This document shows, one piece after another, positions 8,531 to 18,925 of a DNA stretch of 64,000 nt (the first letter of the stretch is position 1; each line of letters opens with the position of its first letter). Under the pieces are notes generated by a model that saw nothing but the letters and a program-made list of their open reading frames with translations, was not told the origin of the DNA and did not search any database. Position numbers and translations under genes: made by a program. The DNA is from Microbacterium sp. ABRD28 (GTDB lineage: Bacteria; Actinomycetota; Actinomycetes; Actinomycetales; Microbacteriaceae): the NCBI RefSeq assembly GCF_003850245.1, contig NZ_CP031015.1, positions 2,542,001-2,606,000 of the forward strand. The letters run 5' to 3'.

Positions 8531-10131
8531 GCTTTCGCCGCTCCGGGTTTGCCGTCCCCCGGCTGCTCGACGCGCGGAAAGAGGGGCGAGAGGGCGTTGA
8601 CGCTCGTTCCCGGGCGCAGCTGCCCCCAACGCCCCGCGTCGCGGAGCGGCTGATCCTGCAGTCGACCCAGCGACTCGGCCGCACCCAGACCCACCCACAG
8701 CTTCTCGGTGGCGATGGGCATGATCGGTGACAGCAGCACGGCAAGGGCGCGGAGGCCTTCGGCGGCGGTATACAGCACCGCATCGAGGCGGGCGCGGGAT
8801 CCGTCGTCCTTCGCGAGCACCCAGGGCTCGTTCTCGGTGATGTAGAGGTTCAGCGCATCCACGATCGTCCAGATCGCGGCGATCGCCTCGTCCGGCCGGA
8901 ACCGCTCGATCGCGGCATCCGCCCGCTCCGTCGCCGCCGCGACCGTGTCACGGATGACCCGGTCCGCCTCGGTCGTCTCCCCCGCGGGCGGCACGATGCC
9001 CTCCCGGTAGCGGGCGATCATCGCCGTGGTGCGGGAGGCGAGATTGCCGAAGCCGTTCGCAAGCTCCGCCTGATAGCGGGCCGAGAGGTCCTCCCACGAG
9101 AACGAGCCGTCCTGCCCGAAGGCGATGGCCGAGAGGAAGTAGAACCGGTACGCGTCCGACCCGAAGACATCGGTGATCTCGGCAGGCGCGATTCCGGTCA
9201 GCTTCGACTTCGACATCTTCTCGCCGCCGACCAGCAGCCAGCCGTGAGCGACGACTCCGCGGGGCACCTCGATGCCGGCGGCCATCAGCAGAGCAGGCCA
9301 GATCACGGCGTGGAAGCGGAGGATGTCCTTGCCGACCACGTGGTACGCCGGCCAGCGCCGCGCGAATGTCTCCTGATCGCTGCCGAAGCCCACAGCGGTG
9401 GCGTAGTTCAGCAGCGCGTCGACCCACACGTAGATGACGTGGCTCTCGTCCCACGGCAGCGGGATGCCCCAGTCGAACGTCGACCGCGAGATGGAGAGGT
9501 CCTTCAATCCCTGCTTGACGAACGAGATGACCTCGTTGCGCGCCGACTCCGGCCGGATGAAGTCGGGGTTGTCGGTGTACAGCTTCAGCAGCGGCTCGGT
9601 GAACTCGCTGAGCTTGAAGAAATAGTTCTTCTCCTGCAGGAGCTCGAGGGGCTTGGAGTGGATGGCGCACACCTTCAGGCCCTCGAAGGCGCCCGTCCCG
9701 TCGACGATCTCGGACTCGGGCTTGAACTCCTCGCACCCCACGCAGTAGAGCGCCTCGTATTCTCCGGCGTAGATGTAGCCGCGGTCATAGAGCGCCTGGA
9801 AGAACTTCTGCACGTTGCCTTCGTGCCGCTCCTGTGTGGTGCGGATGAAGTCGTCATTGGCCACGTCGAGTGTCTTCAGCAGCGGGAACCACGATTCGCC
9901 CACCAGGCGATCGACCCATTCCTGCGGTGTCACCCCGTTGGCGGCGGCCGCCCGCAGCATCTTCTGCCCGTGCTCGTCGGTGCCGGTCAGCATCCAGGTG
10001 TCGTCACCGGCCTGCCGGTGCCAGCGCGCCAGCGCGTCCACGGCGACGGTGGTGTAGCCGTGGCCGATGTGGGGCACGTCGCTCGGGTAGTAGATCGGCG
10101 TCGTGATGTAGAAAGATCGGCCGGAAGTCAC
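8527..10131 (-). CDS. metG: Methionyl-tRNA synthetase
   Basis: Charges tRNA-Met in the cytoplasm. The 534-residue class I synthetase carries the HIGH signature at residues 21-24 (VPHIGHGYTT) and KMSKS at about 303-307. A single YCVGCEEF knuckle stands in the connective domain. The length matches the short MetG form without the C-terminal dimerisation domain seen in E. coli. The start is a GTG whose -10, TAGAAT, lies 6 bases upstream and contains the stop codon of rsmI, so the leaderless promoter sits at the very end of that gene. It is followed by tatD with a GTGA overlap. Confidence 0.95.
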   Translation of the reverse strand: MTSGRSFYITTPIYYPSDVPHIGHGYTTVAVDALARWHRQAGDDTWMLTGTDEHGQKMLRAAAANGVTPQEWVDRLVGESWFPLLKTLDVANDDFIRTTQERHEGNVQKFFQALYDRGYIYAGEYEALYCVGCEEFKPESEIVDGTGAFEGLKVCAIHSKPLELLQEKNYFFKLSEFTEPLLKLYTDNPDFIRPESARNEVISFVKQGLKDLSISRSTFDWGIPLPWDESHVIYVWVDALLNYATAVGFGSDQETFARRWPAYHVVGKDILRFHAVIWPALLMAAGIEVPRGVVAHGWLLVGGEKMSKSKLTGIAPAEITDVFGSDAYRFYFLSAIAFGQDGSFSWEDLSARYQAELANGFGNLASRTTAMIARYREGIVPPAGETTEADRVIRDTVAAATERADAAIERFRPDEAIAAIWTIVDALNLYITENEPWVLAKDDGSRARLDAVLYTAAEGLRALAVLLSPIMPIATEKLWVGLGAAESLGRLQDQPLRDAGRWGQLRPGTSVNALSPLFPRVEQPGDGKPGAAKA

Positions 10132-10137
10132 CCGAGA

Positions 10138-10143
10138 ATTCTA
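10138..10143 (-). promoter_or_regulatory. -10 element of metG (leaderless)
   Basis: TAGAAT, close to the ideal TATAAT, ends 6 bases before the metG GTG. Its first three bases are the TAG stop codon of rsmI. Confidence 0.6.
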
Positions 10144-10986
10144 GGTGGACCGGATGCCACCGGCCGCCGTGTGACGTGCCGCCAGCGCCGCTTCGTAGAG
10201 ATCTCGACGGGACAGGCCCGTCTGGCCGGCCACGTCGGCCGCGGCATCCTTCAATCTCATGCCCCCCGCGACGAGGTCCGTCACCTCGGCGACACCATCG
10301 GCGAGCGACACCCCGCGACGCTCGGCACCGGCCACCACGACGACGATCTCGCCGCGCACTCCGTCGCCTGCCCACTCGGCCAGCTCGCGGAGGGAACCCC
10401 GGCGGATCTCCTCGTGGAGTTTCGTGAGTTCTCGGCAGACCGCCGCGGGGCGCTCGGGTCCGAAGGCGCGGGCGAGGGCGGCGAGGGTCTCGGCGATGCG
10501 CGACGGAGCCTCGAAGAACACCATCGTGCGGCGCTCCGTCGACAGCTCCGCGAAGAGCGCGTCGCGTTCGCCGGCCTTCCGGGGCGGAAACCCCTCGAAG
10601 GTGAAGCGGTCGGTCGGCAGCCCCGAGGCGGCGAGCGCGGTCACCACCGCGCTCGGACCCGGGATCACCGTGACGGCGACCCCCTCGACGGCGGCGCGCG
10701 CGACGACGGAGAATCCGGGATCGCTCACCGTCGGCATACCGGCATCGCTGAGGAGGAGGACATCGTGCTCGCGGGCGAGCTCGACGATCTCCGCCGCCCT
10801 GCCCTTCTCGTTGTGATCGTGCAGGGCGATCAGCCGCGGGCGGTTCTCGACCCCGAGGGCGGCGAGCAGGCGCTGCGTCGTGCGGGTGTCCTCCGCCGCG
10901 ATGACGGGAGCGTCCGCCAGCGCGCGGCGGAGGCGGTCCGACGCATCGCCGAGGTTGCCGATCGGTGTGGCCGCGAGGATCAGCAT
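10141..10986 (-). CDS. rsmI: 16S rRNA (cytidine1402-2'-O)-methyltransferase
   Basis: Methylates the 2'-hydroxyl of C1402 in the ribosomal decoding centre. The 281-residue product opens with the family motif LILAATPIGNLGDAS, followed by AAEDTRTTQRLL, LHDHNE, LLLSDAGMPTVSDPG and VIPGPSAVVTALAASGL, the standard tetrapyrrole-methylase fold with its SAM site. The start ATG at 10986 has a TAAGCT -10 six bases upstream. It is divergent from pmt, a common arrangement in actinobacteria. Confidence 0.94.
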   Translation of the reverse strand: MLILAATPIGNLGDASDRLRRALADAPVIAAEDTRTTQRLLAALGVENRPRLIALHDHNEKGRAAEIVELAREHDVLLLSDAGMPTVSDPGFSVVARAAVEGVAVTVIPGPSAVVTALAASGLPTDRFTFEGFPPRKAGERDALFAELSTERRTMVFFEAPSRIAETLAALARAFGPERPAAVCRELTKLHEEIRRGSLRELAEWAGDGVRGEIVVVVAGAERRGVSLADGVAEVTDLVAGGMRLKDAAADVAGQTGLSRRDLYEAALAARHTAAGGIRST

Positions 10987-10992
10987 GCCGTC

Positions 10993-11018
10993 AGCTTAGG
11001 CGGCAGCGCCTTTAGGCT
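10993..11018. promoter_or_regulatory. Divergent leaderless -10 elements, rsmI / pmt
   Basis: TAAGCT on the minus strand (10993-10998) is 6 bases from the rsmI ATG. TAGGCT on the plus strand (11013-11018) is 7 bases from the pmt GTG. The start codons are only 39 bases apart, so the two promoters overlap back to back. Confidence 0.6.
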
Positions 11019-11025
11019 GGTCGAC

Positions 11026-12549
11026 GTGACCGCCCCCGCACCCACGTTGATCCGGCCGTCGGCGTGGGACCGGTGGCAGCAACGGATCTCCGGCGACGAA
11101 CGGCTCGCCCGCCGCTGGACGGTCCTCGCCGCGGTCGCCGTGACTCTCCTCGCCGCCGTGCTGCGGTTCTGGAACCTCGGCCACCCGCAGGCGCTGGTCT
11201 TCGACGAGACGTACTACGTCAAAGACGCCTGGACGCAGTGGGTGCTGGGATACGCCGCGGAGTGGCCCGAAGGCGACGACACCAACGATCGGTTCGTCGC
11301 CGGCGAGACGGGGATCTTCCTGTCCGAGCAGCCCGCCTTCGTCGTGCATCCACCGCTCGGCAAGCTCCTCATCGGCGCCGGGATGGCGCTCTTCGGCGCC
11401 GACTCGTCGTTCGGATGGCGCGTGGCCACAGCGCTGGCCGGCACCGCCCTGGTCCTCGTGCTGTTTCTCCTGGCCCGCACCCTCACCGGCTCCACCGTCT
11501 TCGCCACCGTCGCGGGGCTGCTGCTGGCCGTCGACGGCCTGGCGATCGTGATGAGCCGGGTGGCGCTCCTCGACATCTTCGTGGCGCTGTTCGTTCTGCT
11601 GGCCTTCTGGTTCCTCGCCCTCGATCGACGGCGCCTCCCCGATCGGCTCGCCGCGGCGCTCGCCGCGCGACCGCCGGAGGGCGACGGCGGGTATCGATTC
11701 GGACCCGTGCTGTGGGATCGTCCGTGGCTCGTGGCCGCCGGGGTCGCGGCCGGTGCGGCCAGCGGGGTGAAGTGGTCGGGGCTCTACGCCCTCGCGGGAA
11801 TCGGCATCTACGCCGTCGTCACCGACCTCGTGCAGCGCCGGCGCGCGGGCATCCGGCTCTGGGCCGTCGACGGTGTTCTGCGTCAGGGGCCGGTGTCCTT
11901 CCTGCTGCTCGTCCCGGTGGCCGCGCTGATCTACGTCTCGTCGTGGTGGGGGTGGCTCGCGACGACGGGAGGCTACGGCCGCGACAGGGCGTCGACGGCG
12001 CTCGAGAGCCTGTGGAACTACCACCGGGACATCTACACGTTCCACGTCGGCCTCGACACCGATCACGCCTACGAGAGCCCCGCGTGGCAGTGGCCGCTGC
12101 TGCTGCGCCCGACCTCGATGTACTACGACCAGACCGACGCGGGCGTGCAGAACATCTACTCGATGCCCAACCCGCTCATCTGGTGGGCGGGGGTCGCGGC
12201 GGTGGTCTACCTCGCGTACCGGTTCTTCCGTGATCGCGACTGGCGTCACGCGCTCGTCCTCACCGGCGTCGCGGTGACGTACCTGCCGTGGCTGCTGTAT
12301 CCCGAGCGCACGGTGTTCCAGTTCTACACCGTGGCGATCCTGCCCTTCACGGTGCTGGCCCTCACCTTCGCCCTCCGCGACATCACCCGCTCCCCCGACC
12401 CGCAGCGCCGTCTTCCCGGCCGGGTGGCGGTGCTCGCCTTCCTCGGGATCGCCCTGCTGGTGTCGGCGTTCTGGTACCCGATCCTCACCGCCACGACCGT
12501 GCCCTACGACTTCTGGCGCGCGCACAACTGGCTCCCCGGCTGGGTCTGA
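11026..12549 (+). CDS. pmt: Dolichyl/polyprenyl-phosphate-mannose protein O-mannosyltransferase
   Basis: A polytopic membrane GT39 enzyme that transfers mannose from polyprenyl-phosphate-mannose to Ser/Thr of secreted proteins. The 507-residue product has the family motif around the acidic pair, LVFDETYYVKDAW, in the first outer loop (about residues 62-74). About ten hydrophobic helices follow, with PTSMYYDQ in the large loop and YPERTVFQFYT near the C-terminus. The frame is open for 590 codons upstream, over rsmI and metG; the GTG at 11026 is chosen because of the -10 hexamer 7 bases before it and the usual PMT length. It faces hemL, with a shared hairpin terminator between them. Confidence 0.92.
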   Translation: MTAPAPTLIRPSAWDRWQQRISGDERLARRWTVLAAVAVTLLAAVLRFWNLGHPQALVFDETYYVKDAWTQWVLGYAAEWPEGDDTNDRFVAGETGIFLSEQPAFVVHPPLGKLLIGAGMALFGADSSFGWRVATALAGTALVLVLFLLARTLTGSTVFATVAGLLLAVDGLAIVMSRVALLDIFVALFVLLAFWFLALDRRRLPDRLAAALAARPPEGDGGYRFGPVLWDRPWLVAAGVAAGAASGVKWSGLYALAGIGIYAVVTDLVQRRRAGIRLWAVDGVLRQGPVSFLLLVPVAALIYVSSWWGWLATTGGYGRDRASTALESLWNYHRDIYTFHVGLDTDHAYESPAWQWPLLLRPTSMYYDQTDAGVQNIYSMPNPLIWWAGVAAVVYLAYRFFRDRDWRHALVLTGVAVTYLPWLLYPERTVFQFYTVAILPFTVLALTFALRDITRSPDPQRRLPGRVAVLAFLGIALLVSAFWYPILTATTVPYDFWRAHNWLPGWV

Positions 12550-12562
12550 GAAGACCTCCCCG

Positions 12563-12588
12563 GCCCGACGCGTCAGACCGCGTCGGGC
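12563..12588. terminator. Bidirectional hairpin between pmt and hemL
   Basis: A perfect 10-bp stem, GCCCGACGCG / CGCGTCGGGC, with a 6-base loop that contains the hemL stop codon. It lies 14 bases after the pmt stop, so it can serve both convergent genes. No U-tract is present, as is usual in high-GC actinobacteria. Confidence 0.65.
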
Positions 12589-13918
12589 GGCGTGGCGGAT
12601 GCCGCGGCGGCCGCAGCCCTGGGGAGCGCCGTGAGGATCTTCTCCAGCGCCTCGTCGTCGTGCGCGGCCGTGAGGAACCACGCCTCGAACACGCTCGGCG
12701 GGAGGGAGACCCCCGCCTCGAGCATCGCGTGGAAGAAGGCGCGGTAGCGCCACCCCTCCTGTGCCCTGGCATCGTCGTAATCCCGCACCGGCCGGTCGCG
12801 GAAGGCGATCGAGAACAGGCTCCCGGCGTGGGTGATGACGTGGGCGACACCCGCGGCGTCCAAGGCCTCCCCGGCGGCGCGGGAGACCACGCCGGCAGCC
12901 CGATCGACGTGGGCGTACACCGCGTCGTCGGCGAGCCGGAGGGTCGCCAGCCCCGCGGCCACCGCGAGCGGGTTCCCACTGAGCGTGCCTGCCTGGTAGA
13001 CGGGCCCGAGGGGGGCGAGCAGTTCCATTAGGTCTCTGCGGCCACCGATCCCCGCCAGTGGCATCCCGCCGCCGATGACCTTGCCGAAGGTGACGAGGTC
13101 GGGGGTCCACGAGGCCCCGGCGCGGTGCTCGAGCCCCCACCAGCCGGCGGGGTCGACCCGGAAGCCGGTGAGCACTTCATCGGAGATCAGCAGCGCGCCG
13201 TGGGCGTGGGCGGTATCGGCGAGGAAAGCGTTGAAGCCGTCCTCGGGGAGCAGAATCCCGGCGTTGGCGCCGGCAGCCTCCGTGATGACAGCGGCGATGC
13301 GGTCGCCGTGGAGCGCGAACGCCTCCTCGATCGCCGCCCGATCGTTGTACGGCAGCACCAGGGTGAGCGCGGCGATGTCGGCCGGGACTCCCGCCGAACC
13401 GGGGAGGCCGAGGGTCGCCACCCCCGACCCCGACTCGGCGAGGAGGCCGTCGGAGTGACCGTGGTAGTGACCGGCGAACTTCACGATGAGGTCGCGCTGG
13501 GTGGCGCCGCGGGCGATGCGGATCGCGGTCATGGTCGCCTCGGTACCCGTGGACACCAGGCGCAGGCGCTCGATCTCGGACGCGCCCCCGACCCGAAGGC
13601 GGCCGATCACCGCCTCGGCCAGAAGGGTCTCGCCGGGGGTCGAGGCGCCGAAGGACAGCCCGCGGTCGGCCGCCTCCTGCACGGCGGCCACCACACCGGG
13701 ATGAGCGTGCCCGAGGAGAGCAGGACCCCACGACGCGACGAGGTCGACGTACTCGCGTCCCGAGACGTCGCGGACGTACGCGCCGCGAGCGCCCACGATC
13801 GACAGCGGCGTGCCGCCCACGGAACCGAAGGCACGCACGGGGGAGTTCACACCGCCGGGAATGACCGCACGGGCCCGGGCGGCGGCCTCGACGTTGTCGG
13901 TCGGAATGAGGGTCGTGC

Positions 13919-13922
<4 letters not shown>
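12573..13922 (-). CDS. hemL: Glutamate-1-semialdehyde 2,1-aminomutase
   Basis: PLP enzyme converting glutamate-1-semialdehyde to 5-aminolevulinate, the second step of C5-pathway haem synthesis after HemA. The 449-residue product has [15 protein letters not shown] near the N-terminus, [11 protein letters not shown] and the PLP lysine in [13 protein letters not shown]. The ATG at 13922 overlaps the hemB stop (ATGA), so the longer open frame is not used. It is the last gene of the minus-strand haem operon. Confidence 0.95.
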
Positions 13923-14907
<985 letters not shown>

Positions 14908-14911
<4 letters not shown>

Positions 14912-15831
14912 GCGTGATCCTCTCGGGCCCCGGGGCCGACCGGCGCGAGGTCGGCGGCCCCCTGGGCCAGGAGCTCGTCGGCGACTCTGACGGCCAGCTC
15001 TGCGGCGACGTCGGGGTCGTCGGCGTCGGCGGCGTGGGCGCTGGTGAGCTGTGCCGTGCCGTCGGGGCGGTAGATCCGCGCGGTGAGGAACATCAGTCCG
15101 TCGTCGAAGAAGGCGTGGGCCCCGATCGGGGCGGCGCAGCCTGCTTCCAGACGAGCGAGCACGCCGCGTTCGGCGTCGACGGCCATCCGCGTCGGACGAT
15201 GATCCAGCCGCGACACCCGGTTCTCCTCCCCCGCACGGGTCTCGACCGCAAGCGCTCCCTGGGCAGGAGCGGTGGGCCATCGTTCGAGCGGCAGGAACTC
15301 CGTCGCGGCATCGGATCGGTCGATCCGGCTGAGCCCCGCCGCGGCGAGGAGGATCGCGTCCAGACGCCGCTCCGGGTCATCCGCTCCCACGCGAGAGAGC
15401 CGGGTGTCGATGTTGCCGCGGATGTCGACCAGGTCGAGGTCGGGGCGCCGGGCGGCCAGTTGTGCGCGCCGACGGGGTGAGCCGGTGCCCACACGCGCGC
15501 CCTCGGGCAGAGTGTCGAGGGTGAGGCCGTCGCGCGCGCACAGCGCGTCGCGCGCGTCGGCCCGCGTCGGGACGGCGCCGATCGCGAGCCCCTCCTCCGG
15601 GGCGGTGGGGAGGTCTTTGTACGAGTGCACGACGACGTCGACCTCGCCCGCCCGCAGGGCCGCGCGCAGCGCGGTGGCGAACACCCCGGCACCGCCGAGC
15701 GACGCCAGCGGCGCGCTGGATCGGTCGCCATCGGAGACGATCGGCACGAGCTGCGCACCGAGGGCGGCGGCGACGGTGCCGGCCTGCGCCATCGCCAGCG
15801 CGCTGGCGCGGGTTCCCAGGCGCAGGGTCAT
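14908..15831 (-). CDS. hemC: Porphobilinogen deaminase (hydroxymethylbilane synthase)
   Basis: Joins four porphobilinogens to hydroxymethylbilane. The 307-residue product starts with LRLGTRASALAMAQA and contains VVHSYKDLPT, the active-site aspartate region and GTGSPRRRAQL. The cofactor-bearing cysteine is in LEAGCAAPIGAHA. The ATG at 15831 overlaps the hemQ stop (ATGA). hemD, which should act next, does not follow in this operon: the hemC stop runs directly into hemB. Confidence 0.95.
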
Positions 15832-16511
15832 CGCACCACGTCGGCGATCTCGGCGGGCTGGATCAGACGCCCGGTGAAGAACGGCACCTCTTCGCGCACG
15901 TGACGCCGTGCTTCGGTGGCGCGCAAGTAGCGCATGAGGTCGACCAGGTCGATGACGTCGTCGGCCTCGAGAGCCAGCAACCATTCGTAGTCGCCGAGGG
16001 CGAAGCTCGCGACGGTGTTGCTCTGCACCTGCGGATAGTCGCGGCCCATCCGGCCGTGCTCGCCGAGCATCGCCCCGCGCTCGGCGGCGGGGAGGAGGTA
16101 CCACTCGTAGCTGCGCACGAACGGGTAGACCGTCAGCCACTGCTTGGGCGCGAGGCCCCGAGCGAAGGCGGGGCTGTGGTCGCGGCTGAACTCCGCATCG
16201 CGATGCACACCGAGGGCGTTCCAGGTCGGGGCGAGCGCCGCGAGCTCGCGCGTGCGCCGAAGGTCGCGCAGCACCGCCTGCAGGTGCTCGGCGGTGTGGC
16301 CGACGAGCCAGAGCAGGATGTCGGCGTCGGCCCGCAGCCCCGACACGTCGTAGACGCCGCGGAGAGCGTCACCGGCGGTGGCTGCCGCGTCGACGATGGA
16401 GGGCAGACCCTCCGGCACCGGCGTTCCGGGCTCGCGCCGCAGCACCGCCCAGAGGGCGTAGTGCCGGTCGTTCGGGGTCTCAGACGAAGCGGAGGGAGCG
16501 GTATCGGTCAC
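15828..16511 (-). CDS. hemQ: Coproheme decarboxylase HemQ (chlorite-dismutase family)
   Basis: Carries out the last step of the coproporphyrin-dependent haem route used by Gram-positives: oxidative decarboxylation of two propionates of coproheme. The 227-residue product has the actinobacterial HemQ pattern: RHYALWAVLRR near the N-terminus, LLWLVGHTAEHLQ and the strongly conserved YPFVRSYEWYLL, which includes the key tyrosine. The GTG start at 16511 overlaps the stop of the upstream oxidase gene (GTGA). The long upstream frame lies inside that gene and is discarded. Its presence shows that this organism does not use the protoporphyrin-dependent end of the pathway. Confidence 0.93.
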   Translation of the reverse strand: MTDTAPSASSETPNDRHYALWAVLRREPGTPVPEGLPSIVDAAATAGDALRGVYDVSGLRADADILLWLVGHTAEHLQAVLRDLRRTRELAALAPTWNALGVHRDAEFSRDHSPAFARGLAPKQWLTVYPFVRSYEWYLLPAAERGAMLGEHGRMGRDYPQVQSNTVASFALGDYEWLLALEADDVIDLVDLMRYLRATEARRHVREEVPFFTGRLIQPAEIADVVR

Positions 16512-17803
16512 CCCTCCATCCTCCCCCGTTCGCCGGACGGCTGGCCACTGGCCCTCTCGACGGTGAGAGATGTGGCCAGCGCCTCGGCGTGACGGACGAC
16601 GGCGGCAAGCCCCGTGCCCGCCCTCTCCTCGCCGACGGCGAGGGCGGGGTCGCCCGTGCCCGCGCGGCCCCAGCGATCCCACGTGCGCACGGTGTGGTCG
16701 AGGAGCGTGTCGACGGGTGCCCCGAGCAGGGTCTGGGCGTCGCGGACGGCCGCGTCGACGGCATCCGAATCGGCGGAGCCGTCGTACGACAGCCGCACCG
16801 CCTCTCGCTCGCCGAGGGCCTGTCGGATCCACGGCCACTTCGCGGTGAGGTGGGTGAGGGCCCGCGCCCGCACGTTCTGCGCGGCGGGGCCCACGAGCAC
16901 ACCGGTCCCCCGCGGGGCGCCACGCCACGCGGGCGCTTCGACGACCAGGGTGACGACGGTGATCCGCCGAGTGGGGTCGGGTGCCCGCCGCGGCCGGGCG
17001 AGGACCGGGATGCCGCGGAGACGGCGTCCGCCGACCTCGATACCGTCGTCTGCGACGGCGGTCACCGGGGCGCCGGTGATGAGCTCGGCGCCGTGCGCGG
17101 CGGCATCGGCCACGAGGGCATCGACCAGGCGGAACACCCCTCCGCGCACCCCGGCGACCTGACTTCCGGCGGGCGAAGTGGACCGGATCGAGGCGATGGC
17201 CGCGGCGAGCGAACCGGTGCGGCGGAACTCCTCGCGCAGGCGCGGCGAGGCACTGTCGATGGGCAGGGCGTCGGGGGTGGTCGAATGGACACCCCGCACG
17301 ACCGGGGCGACGAGGGCATCGACGACACGGTCTCCCATGCGGGTCCGCACGAGCGCACCGAGCGTCTCGGCTTTCGCTCCCTCATCGGGCGGGAGGGTCG
17401 CGTCCTGGCGGGCGCGGGCGAGGCCGTCCGCGCCGAGCGCCGGGAGCAGGGACTCGTCGAGGATCGTGGGGATCCCGAGGAGCCCGGCTGCCGGGAGCGG
17501 GAAGGCGCGGTCGCTCCGCTCCTGCACCCAGGCGGGTGCACCCGCGGCCGGCGCGACGATGTCGTCGGCGAACCCGAGTTCGGCCAGCAGCGCCAGGACG
17601 GTACCGGGCCCGTCACCGCCGCGGGTGGCGAACGATTCCGCCCCGGCGTCGAGGGCCACGCCCGCGACATCCTGCCTGGCCACCTGCCCGCCGAAGACGC
17701 TCTCTGCCTCGAAGAGCCGCACCCGGTGCCCGGCGAGCGCGGCCCGCCTTGCGAAGACCAGGCCCGCGACACCGCCGCCGGCGACGAGGAGGTCAGCGGT
17801 CAT
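16508..17803 (-). CDS. hemY: Coproporphyrinogen III oxidase, HemY/CgoX type
   Basis: FAD enzyme oxidising coproporphyrinogen III to coproporphyrin III, upstream of ferrochelatase and HemQ. The 431-residue product begins with the dinucleotide fold LLVAGGGVAGLVFARRAALAGHRV and the acidic strand-end LFEAE, then DAGAESFATRGG as in HemY proteins. Older names are protoporphyrinogen oxidase or HemG; with hemQ next door the coproporphyrin assignment is more likely. Its start overlaps hemE by 11 bases and its stop overlaps hemQ by 4. No ferrochelatase gene is present in the cluster. Confidence 0.9.
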   Translation of the reverse strand: MTADLLVAGGGVAGLVFARRAALAGHRVRLFEAESVFGGQVARQDVAGVALDAGAESFATRGGDGPGTVLALLAELGFADDIVAPAAGAPAWVQERSDRAFPLPAAGLLGIPTILDESLLPALGADGLARARQDATLPPDEGAKAETLGALVRTRMGDRVVDALVAPVVRGVHSTTPDALPIDSASPRLREEFRRTGSLAAAIASIRSTSPAGSQVAGVRGGVFRLVDALVADAAAHGAELITGAPVTAVADDGIEVGGRRLRGIPVLARPRRAPDPTRRITVVTLVVEAPAWRGAPRGTGVLVGPAAQNVRARALTHLTAKWPWIRQALGEREAVRLSYDGSADSDAVDAAVRDAQTLLGAPVDTLLDHTVRTWDRWGRAGTGDPALAVGEERAGTGLAAVVRHAEALATSLTVERASGQPSGERGRMEG

Positions 17804-18869
17804 GGACGAAGGCGACGATGCGCGTAAGGGCGTCGGGGTCGGTCTCGGGAGGAACGCCGTGCCCGAGGTTCAGGATGTGGGCGGGCGCCGCCGAGCCCGC
17901 TTCGATGACCTCCTCGACATGGCGCTCGAGCAGTCGCCACGGGGCGTTCAGCAGCGCCGGGTCGATGTTCCCCTGCAGCGGCACGCGCCCGTCGAGACGG
18001 CGGTTGGCCTCATCCAGCGGGAGGCGCCAGTCGACCCCGACCACGTCGGCACCGATGCCCGGCAGCAGGTCGAGGACGTCTCCGAGGCCGAGACCGAAGT
18101 GGATGCGGGACACGTCGGTGCCCCGGAGCGCGTCGAACGCGCGACGCGAATGCGGCGCCACCCGCTTGTGATAGTCGGCGCGGGAGAGAGACCCCGCCCA
18201 GGAGTCGAACAGCTGCGCGACGCTTGCTCCCGACTCGACCTGGGCGCGCAGGAACGCGCCGGTGACGTCGGCGCACCAGTTCAGCAGAGCGGCCCACGCG
18301 TGGGGATCGGTGCGCATGAGGGCGCGGGTGCGCAGCTGCTCCTTGGAGGGGCCGCCCTCGACGAGGTAGCTGGCGAGTGTGTACGGCGCTCCCCCGAACC
18401 CCACGAGGGGGGTCGAGCCGAGCTCGGCCACGACGATCGCGACAGCCTCGCGGATCGGAGCGAGCGTCTCAGGATCGATCGGGCGCAGGCGCAGGATGTC
18501 GGCGGACGAGCGCACCGGCTGATCGATGACCGGACCGCGGCCGGGGACGATGGTCACGTCGATGCCGGCGAGCAGCACGGGAACGACGATGTCGCTGAAG
18601 AAGACCGCCGCGTCCACCCCGTGGCGCCGGACCGGCTGCAGGGTGATCTCGGCGGCCAAGTCGGGGGTGAGGCACGCGTCGAGCATCTCCGTGCCGGCGC
18701 GCGAGGCACGGTACTCCGGAAGAGACCTCCCCGCCTGCCGCATGAACCACACCGGGGGGCGCTCGGGGCGGTCCCCCCGGGCGGCGCGCACCAGCGGACT
18801 GTTCGTGGTCCGCCCGTCGACCAGCGGGTGAGCGGCGGGAAGGAGGGGCGTGGATTCGGGGGATGACAC
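17793..18869 (-). CDS. hemE: Uroporphyrinogen decarboxylase
   Basis: Decarboxylates uroporphyrinogen III to coproporphyrinogen III. The 358-residue product has the family signature PPVWFMRQAGRSLPEYR near residue 38. Further motifs are FFSDIVVPVLLAGIDV, FGGAPYTLASYLVEGG, FDSWAGSLS, HFGLGLGDVL and VGVDWRLPL, and the substrate-binding arginines and aspartate lie within them. A GTG start, first gene of the six-gene minus-strand haem operon, with a TAGCCT -10 seven bases upstream. Confidence 0.95.
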   Translation of the reverse strand: MSSPESTPLLPAAHPLVDGRTTNSPLVRAARGDRPERPPVWFMRQAGRSLPEYRASRAGTEMLDACLTPDLAAEITLQPVRRHGVDAAVFFSDIVVPVLLAGIDVTIVPGRGPVIDQPVRSSADILRLRPIDPETLAPIREAVAIVVAELGSTPLVGFGGAPYTLASYLVEGGPSKEQLRTRALMRTDPHAWAALLNWCADVTGAFLRAQVESGASVAQLFDSWAGSLSRADYHKRVAPHSRRAFDALRGTDVSRIHFGLGLGDVLDLLPGIGADVVGVDWRLPLDEANRRLDGRVPLQGNIDPALLNAPWRLLERHVEEVIEAGSAAPAHILNLGHGVPPETDPDALTRIVAFVHDR

Positions 18870-18876
18870 GCCCTCC

Positions 18877-18919
18877 AGGCTAGACGCGCGCGGCCCCGGG
18901 CTCGACGGTTGGGTAGACT
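18877..18919. promoter_or_regulatory. Divergent leaderless -10 elements, hemE operon / hemA
   Basis: TAGCCT on the minus strand (18877-18882) is 7 bases from the hemE GTG. TAGACT on the plus strand (18914-18919) is 6 bases from the hemA GTG. All haem genes in the window therefore start from this 56-base interval. I saw no clear palindrome for a haem or iron regulator here. Confidence 0.6.
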
Positions 18920-18925
18920 TGTCCG

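Noticed and set aside
9244..11025. A 590-codon upstream extension of pmt across metG and rsmI
   Set aside because: The extension encodes no PMT sequence, overlaps two real genes on the other strand, and the leaderless GTG at 11026 gives the usual length.
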